In this document: piece by piece, positions 58,945-64,000 of the stretch | How the letters are laid out: each line of letters begins with the position of its first letter | How positions within the stretch are numbered: position 1 is the stretch's first letter | From: Algoriphagus chordae | GTDB lineage: Bacteria > Bacteroidota > Bacteroidia > Cytophagales > Cyclobacteriaceae | DNA length: 64,000 bases | NCBI RefSeq assembly: GCF_003254055.1 | Contig: NZ_QKZT01000001.1 | Span: 403,002-467,001, forward strand | Reading direction: 5' to 3' | Notes under the pieces: model-generated | Database searches by the model: none | Told to the model about the DNA's origin: nothing | The model's input: the letters and a program-made list of their open reading frames with translations, nothing else | Translations under genes and position numbers: made by a program

Positions 58945-59748
58945 TTATGCTTGTTTAAATGTGGGTATAGATGTATGTGCCTGCGCTGCAGCGGATATGA
59001 GCATTCCGCCGGTGACAGGATTTTGAATTAGATGAATAGGGTGATCAAAGACGTATTCTAGGATTTCTTCCTCCAGAACTTCTTCAACTGTTCCGGATTT
59101 TGCGATCATGCCATTTTTCAGCAAAGCGATTTTATCGGCATATTGAGCAGCAAGATTCAGTTCGTGGAGGATCACCAAGATTCCGATGTTTCTAGATTTC
59201 AGCGTTTGGAGGATTTTCAATACCGCATGCTGCTGCGCTATGTCCAAGCTAGAAGTAGGCTCGTCGAGTAGCAAATACCTTGGAAAAGGCTTCGTCTCCC
59301 AGATTTGAACCAGCACTCTTGCCAGTTGCACACGTTGTTTTTCTCCGCCAGAAAGATGATTGAAAACCTGATCCTTCAAATGGGAAGTATTGGTAGCTTC
59401 CAAAACCTCCTGAATGAGTTTAGCAGGTTGTTTTGCTTTGGTGCTGATCAGGCCAAGCTCTACAACCTCTTGCACAGTAAATGGAAAATTAACTTGCGTA
59501 TGCTGAGGCATCACTGCTCTTACGGCTGCCAGATCTCGTGCTTTAAGCTTATGAATGTCGTGGCCATTATAACCTACAGCCCCATGTTTGCACTTGATTT
59601 CTCCAGAGAGAATTTTGAAGAAAGTTGATTTTCCAGCACCATTTGGGCCTAGAACCGCCAAGATTTCTCCAGGATTCAATTCCAAACTTACCTCATCTAC
59701 GATAGGTCTTTGGCGAATGCAAAAATGTACTTGTGAAGCTTGAAGCAT
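58945..59748 (-). CDS. hmuV: Haem ABC importer ATP-binding protein
   Basis: The 267-residue ABC ATPase has Walker A GPNGAGKSTFFK (about residues 34-45), the signature LSGGEKQRVQLARVL and Walker B YLLLDEPTSSLD with LHELNLA as the switch. It has the iron/haem/B12 importer (BtuD/HmuV) layout. Its ATG overlaps the hmuU stop by one base, and hmuS follows after 2 bp. Confidence 0.95.
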   Translation of the reverse strand: MLQASQVHFCIRQRPIVDEVSLELNPGEILAVLGPNGAGKSTFFKILSGEIKCKHGAVGYNGHDIHKLKARDLAAVRAVMPQHTQVNFPFTVQEVVELGLISTKAKQPAKLIQEVLEATNTSHLKDQVFNHLSGGEKQRVQLARVLVQIWETKPFPRYLLLDEPTSSLDIAQQHAVLKILQTLKSRNIGILVILHELNLAAQYADKIALLKNGMIAKSGTVEEVLEEEILEYVFDHPIHLIQNPVTGGMLISAAAQAHTSIPTFKQA

Positions 59749-60806
59749 CAGTTTCGGGATTTATTCAGATTGAAAATAAGCCAGATAAAGAAAGGAGCAC
59801 CGATCAGCGCAGTGATCACACCTATTGGCATTTCGGCAGGGATTACGATCAGTCTGGCGATGAGATCGGCAAAATTTAACAAGATAGCACCTAGAAGAAA
59901 TGATCCAGGTAATACCAATCTATGATCCGCTCCAAATAGGATTCGGATCAAATGAGGTACGACTAAGCCGACAAAGCCAATCATACCCACCATAGAAACA
60001 CCAACTCCTACGATTAAGGCGCTGCATATGAGAAGTCTTAATTTGACCTGCTGCACATTTACACCCATGTGAAAAGCTTCCTGCTCTCCAAGTGCCAGTG
60101 CGTTCAGTTGTCTGGAATTGAATAATAATAGCACAGAAGGCACGGCGATGAGGATCATCGTAACTGGGATTTTGGCCCAAGTGGCTCCGCCTAGATCGCC
60201 CAAGCTCCAGAAGGTGAAGCTTCGCAAAGCTGAATCATCTGCGAAAAACAACACCAAGCCGATTAAAGCTCCGGCTAATGCATTGATAGCGACTCCCGCC
60301 AAAATCAGCGTGGCAGCATCTGTTCTTCCTTGAGATTTGGAAAGTTTGTAGACTGCTAGGACATTGATCAGGCCTCCAATAAATGCGAAGAGTGGCAGGC
60401 CAATGGATTTGATCCAGCTTAAAGAAGAGGCTACTGGCACCAAGACCATAAAGATCACGGCGAATAATGCTGCTCCGCTACTTACTCCTATTAGTCCTGG
60501 TTCTACCAATGGATTTCTAAACATCCCCTGAAGTGCTGCTCCCGCGATACCCAAGCCACCGCCAACTAGCATAGCCATCAGTACTCGAGGCACTCGTATT
60601 TGTAGCAACACATTGGCTTGCTGAACTTCGAAAGTGCCGGTGCTTATACCTATCTGGTCAAATAAGATCGCAAGCGTCTGTGGAAATGGAATGCTAAAAG
60701 CTCCCAAAGAGAGGGAAGCTAATAACACCAAAACCAGCACAAAACCAAACCCAAGAAGGGTGAGGTTTTGACTTTGGATCTTAGTATGACTCAATGCTGT
60801 GATCAT
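59748..60806 (-). CDS. hmuU: Haem ABC importer permease (FecCD family)
   Basis: The 352-residue permease has about ten helices and the FecCD signature: RVPRVLMAMLVGGGLGIAGAALQGMFRNPLVEPGLIGVSSGAAL (about 69-112), GRTDAATLILAGVAINALAGA, and the cytoplasmic loop VGMIGFVGLVVPHLIRILFGADHR that contacts the ATPase. It forms the importer with HmuV. It is separated from hmuT by 105 bp containing a dispersed repeat, so the repeat seems to have entered the operon. Confidence 0.95.
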   Translation of the reverse strand: MITALSHTKIQSQNLTLLGFGFVLVLVLLASLSLGAFSIPFPQTLAILFDQIGISTGTFEVQQANVLLQIRVPRVLMAMLVGGGLGIAGAALQGMFRNPLVEPGLIGVSSGAALFAVIFMVLVPVASSLSWIKSIGLPLFAFIGGLINVLAVYKLSKSQGRTDAATLILAGVAINALAGALIGLVLFFADDSALRSFTFWSLGDLGGATWAKIPVTMILIAVPSVLLLFNSRQLNALALGEQEAFHMGVNVQQVKLRLLICSALIVGVGVSMVGMIGFVGLVVPHLIRILFGADHRLVLPGSFLLGAILLNFADLIARLIVIPAEMPIGVITALIGAPFFIWLIFNLNKSRN

Positions 60807-60816
60807 TTATTATATG

Positions 60817-60846
60817 GCTGGAAGACCGAAGACGGGAGACCGAAGC
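60817..60846. repeat. 30-bp GAAGACCGAAG repeat in the hmuT-hmuU gap
   Basis: It starts GGCTGGAAGACCGAAGACGG and ends GAGACCGAAG. Related copies are at 57818-57847 (inverted) and 40672-40701. Confidence 0.75.
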
Positions 60847-60911
60847 GGCTTCAATGCTTGATTTTACTTTGTCTTTATTAGCTCTAAAATTCTGAGTGTA
60901 CTTTGATATTT

Positions 60912-61763
60912 TTACTGACGAACGGCTTTGGCTAGGTCTAATGCTGCTTTTCCCACTCTTGGTCCAAAACCAGAAAGGTATTGTCCGTCTAGTGCTACGA
61001 TATGGTTTTCTTTGAAAGCGGTAGTTTGATCGATTCCTTGGATTGCTACCAAGCCATCTTTTCCTCCTAAGCTTTGGATTCCTGAATCGAAAAACACGAG
61101 GTATTCAGGATTCATAGCTACCAAAGATTCTGGAGTCATGGGAGCGAATTCGTCAAAGCCTGTGGCTGTTCCTTCGATTGCAGCCAATTCAAACATTTCT
61201 GCGGCAAAGGTTTTATCTCCTGCGATGAATACTGTCTCTGGGCCACGAGCCATTACAAAAATTGCTTTTGGCTTAGACGCTTCCTCTTCTAAATAACTAT
61301 TCAGTGCTGCGATGTCAGCGTCTATAGCCGCATTTACTTCCTTACCCTTTTCTTCCTCTTCAAAGTAGGTAGCCAATTCAGTTACCAGTTTTTTGGTGCC
61401 AGCTACGGAGGTAGGCTTAGTGAAAACCTGAATGTTTACCTGAGCTGCTTTCAACTGTGTCACTACATCAGGGCTGAGGTAACCTTCTTCTATAAGGACT
61501 AGGTCTGGACCCAGCGCGAGAATGCCTTCCGCTTTGATTTGATTTCTGTAACCAATAGAAGGAAGATCTTGCATGGAGGCTGGAAAAGTAGAAGTAATGT
61601 CTGTGGCGATGATATCGTCACTATAGCCCAGTGCGTCCACTACTTCAGTAATGGTGCCTCCAGCAGTGATGATTTTGCGCGCGCTTATTGTTTCTTCTTC
61701 CTTGGAAGGAGCAGAGCACGCTGCTAATATTATAAGTGCAAGTGGTAAAAAACGCCTTAACAT
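60912..61763 (-). CDS. hmuT: Periplasmic haem-binding lipoprotein HmuT
   Basis: The 283-residue substrate-binding protein has a lipoprotein signal (lipobox LAAC, C16). It has the helical-backbone binding fold of haem/iron importers: RKIITAGGTITEVVDALGYSDDIIATDITSTFP (about 29-61), SIGYRNQIKAEGILALGPDLVLIEEGYL, AIFVMARGPETVFIAGDKTF and FGPRVGKAALDLAKAV. The DITSTFP and SIGYRNQ stretches correspond to haem-ligand regions of HmuT. It is first in the minus-strand haem operon. Confidence 0.93.
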   Translation of the reverse strand: MLRRFLPLALIILAACSAPSKEEETISARKIITAGGTITEVVDALGYSDDIIATDITSTFPASMQDLPSIGYRNQIKAEGILALGPDLVLIEEGYLSPDVVTQLKAAQVNIQVFTKPTSVAGTKKLVTELATYFEEEEKGKEVNAAIDADIAALNSYLEEEASKPKAIFVMARGPETVFIAGDKTFAAEMFELAAIEGTATGFDEFAPMTPESLVAMNPEYLVFFDSGIQSLGGKDGLVAIQGIDQTTAFKENHIVALDGQYLSGFGPRVGKAALDLAKAVRQ

Positions 61764-61784
61764 TATTTAGATTAAGTTTAAATA
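61764..61784. promoter_or_regulatory. Possible metalloregulator operator before hmuT
   Basis: TATTTAGA-TTAAG-TTTAAATA is an inverted repeat (7 of 8 pairs) directly before the hmuT ATG. The half-site ATTTAGAT recurs upstream of the haem receptor gene (57782-57789). A Fur- or DtxR-like repressor is plausible. The rest of the 300-bp gap to atpD (61785-62063) holds no gene, only the atpD promoter and a CTAGCGGCTAG palindrome near 61852. Confidence 0.35.
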
Positions 61785-61943
61785 CAAGGCAAATGTATGT
61801 CTATCAAGATTGAATCCAAATAAAAATAATGTAAAATTTTTCAAAGCGTCTACTAGCGGCTAGGGAAATCCTAACTAACTGGACTTGAGACAGGCTAAAA
61901 CAGGGTCATATTAAAAAGTAGTAGGAAGCTCAGAAACAGTTAG

Positions 61944-63566
<1,623 letters not shown>

Positions 63567-63570
63567 ATTA

Positions 63571-63624
63571 GTTATTGGTTGATAGTTGTTAGTTTTTTAA
63601 AACCAACAACCAACCACTAACAAC
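63571..63624. repeat. Palindromic repeat between atpD and atpC
   Basis: GTTGTTAG (63585-63592) and CTAACAAC (63617-63624) are exact inverted repeats within a GGTTG/CAACC-rich stretch. It expands the atpD-atpC gap to 129 bp. Confidence 0.55.
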
Positions 63625-63695
63625 AGGTAAATCATTCACTGTTGACTTTTATCTCTACGTAATAGAATACGAGTCTCCAAACGATATAAAATTCC

Positions 63696-63941
63696 ATGCA
63701 TTTAGAAATCGTCACACCGGACAAAAAAGTATTTCAGGGTGAAGTATCCGAAGCCAGTTTCCCTGGTGCCAATGGATCATTTCAGGTGCTGAATAATCAC
63801 GCTCCGATCGTTTCGGCTTTGGCAAAGGGAACTGTTTCCTTTACCACTCCTGAAGGGAAGCAATCCATGATCGTGGATGGCGGAGTAGTGGAAGTAAAAG
63901 ATAATGTGATTGTATTGCTGGCTGAGAAAGTAGTGGCTTAA
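63696..63941 (+). CDS. atpC: ATP synthase F1 epsilon subunit, short form
   Basis: The 81-residue protein has the N-terminal beta-sandwich of epsilon: MHLEIVTPDKKVFQGEVSEASFPG (1-24), NGSFQVLNNHAPIVSALAKG and DGGVVEVKDNVIVLLAEKVV. The C-terminal helical arm that inhibits ATP hydrolysis in other bacteria (usual length about 135) is missing, as is common in this phylum. It lies downstream of atpD and is followed by a terminator. Confidence 0.94.
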   Translation: MHLEIVTPDKKVFQGEVSEASFPGANGSFQVLNNHAPIVSALAKGTVSFTTPEGKQSMIVDGGVVEVKDNVIVLLAEKVVA

Positions 63942-63962
63942 GCAATTCATCCGAATAGTTAG

Positions 63963-63996
63963 AAAAGGTCTCCTGTGTAAACGGGAGACCTTTTTT
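63963..63996 (+). terminator. Terminator after atpC
   Basis: AAAAGGTCTCC (63963-63973) pairs with GGAGACCTTTT (63984-63994), loop of about 10 nt, followed by T's. Confidence 0.9.
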
Positions 63997-64000
63997 GGTG

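Overview
The window is chromosomal DNA of a Bacteroidota bacterium, most likely order Cytophagales, family Cyclobacteriaceae (Algoriphagus-like). This placement is inferred from gene content and style. SecD and SecF are fused, and atpD-atpC stand apart from the rest of the ATP synthase operon. CcmE is the CxxxY type, a HmuY-type haem protein is present, and lipoproteins are abundant. Many genes carry a TAnnTTTG -7 promoter box only a few bases before the ATG, and Shine-Dalgarno sequences are scarce. No rRNA, tRNA or CRISPR array was seen.

Layout. 1-7.8 kb: end of an AAA+ ATPase, a HEPN/MNT pair, DUF1304, LOG-like protein, rdgB, udk and secDF. 7.8-11.3 kb: a sensory operon of one small protein, two tandem multi-pass membrane paralogues, a histidine kinase and a LuxR-type regulator. 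11.3-23.3 kb: oxidoreductase, glyS, carotenoid desaturase, recX, tpiA, prmA, recJ, lptB and a GH3 protein. 23.4-30.1 kb: cytochrome c maturation genes ccmF-E-D-C and ccmB, split by a decayed vapB, vapC and a lipoprotein serpin. 30.3-33.6 kb: htpG followed by a small lipoprotein/membrane-protein cassette and a second, diverged copy of the htpG 3' end. 33.6-41.4 kb: assimilatory sulfate reduction and sirohaem locus (Rrf2 regulator, DUF2061, cysH, cysD, cysN, sulfite reductase, cobA, sirohaem synthase). 41.5-43.1 kb: a DUF4143 ATPase followed by a second copy of the sirohaem gene's 3' end. 43-53.3 kb: acyltransferase, ankyrin lipoprotein, a membrane-bound AraC/TPR regulator, CPBP protease, metK, CotH-like lipoprotein, ddl and NlpC/P60. 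53.5-61.8 kb: a GxxExxY pseudogene within nested direct repeats, then haem uptake genes (hmuY, TonB receptor, hmuS, hmuV, hmuU, hmuT). 62-64 kb: atpD and atpC.

How genes work together. The sulfur locus is a complete route from sulfate to sulfide plus the sirohaem cofactor for the reductase. Its Rrf2 regulator has four clustered cysteines, and TAGGGT/ACCCTA palindromes lie before three transcription units. The haem genes cover the outer-membrane receptor, periplasmic carrier, ABC importer and a cytosolic haem-handling protein.

The most unusual signal is an architecture seen twice. A housekeeping gene (htpG; sirohaem synthase) is followed by foreign-looking cargo and then by a diverged copy of the last ~90 bp of that same housekeeping gene, ending at its stop codon and followed by a hairpin. 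This resembles the scar of elements that integrate into a gene's 3' end and rebuild it (as e14 does at icd), but with 1.3-1.6 kb cargo and no integrase. The htpG cargo encodes a lipoprotein whose C-terminal half has six cysteines placed symmetrically (CX10C CX10C - CX10C CX10C), and its predicted promoter has a run of eight G in the spacer.
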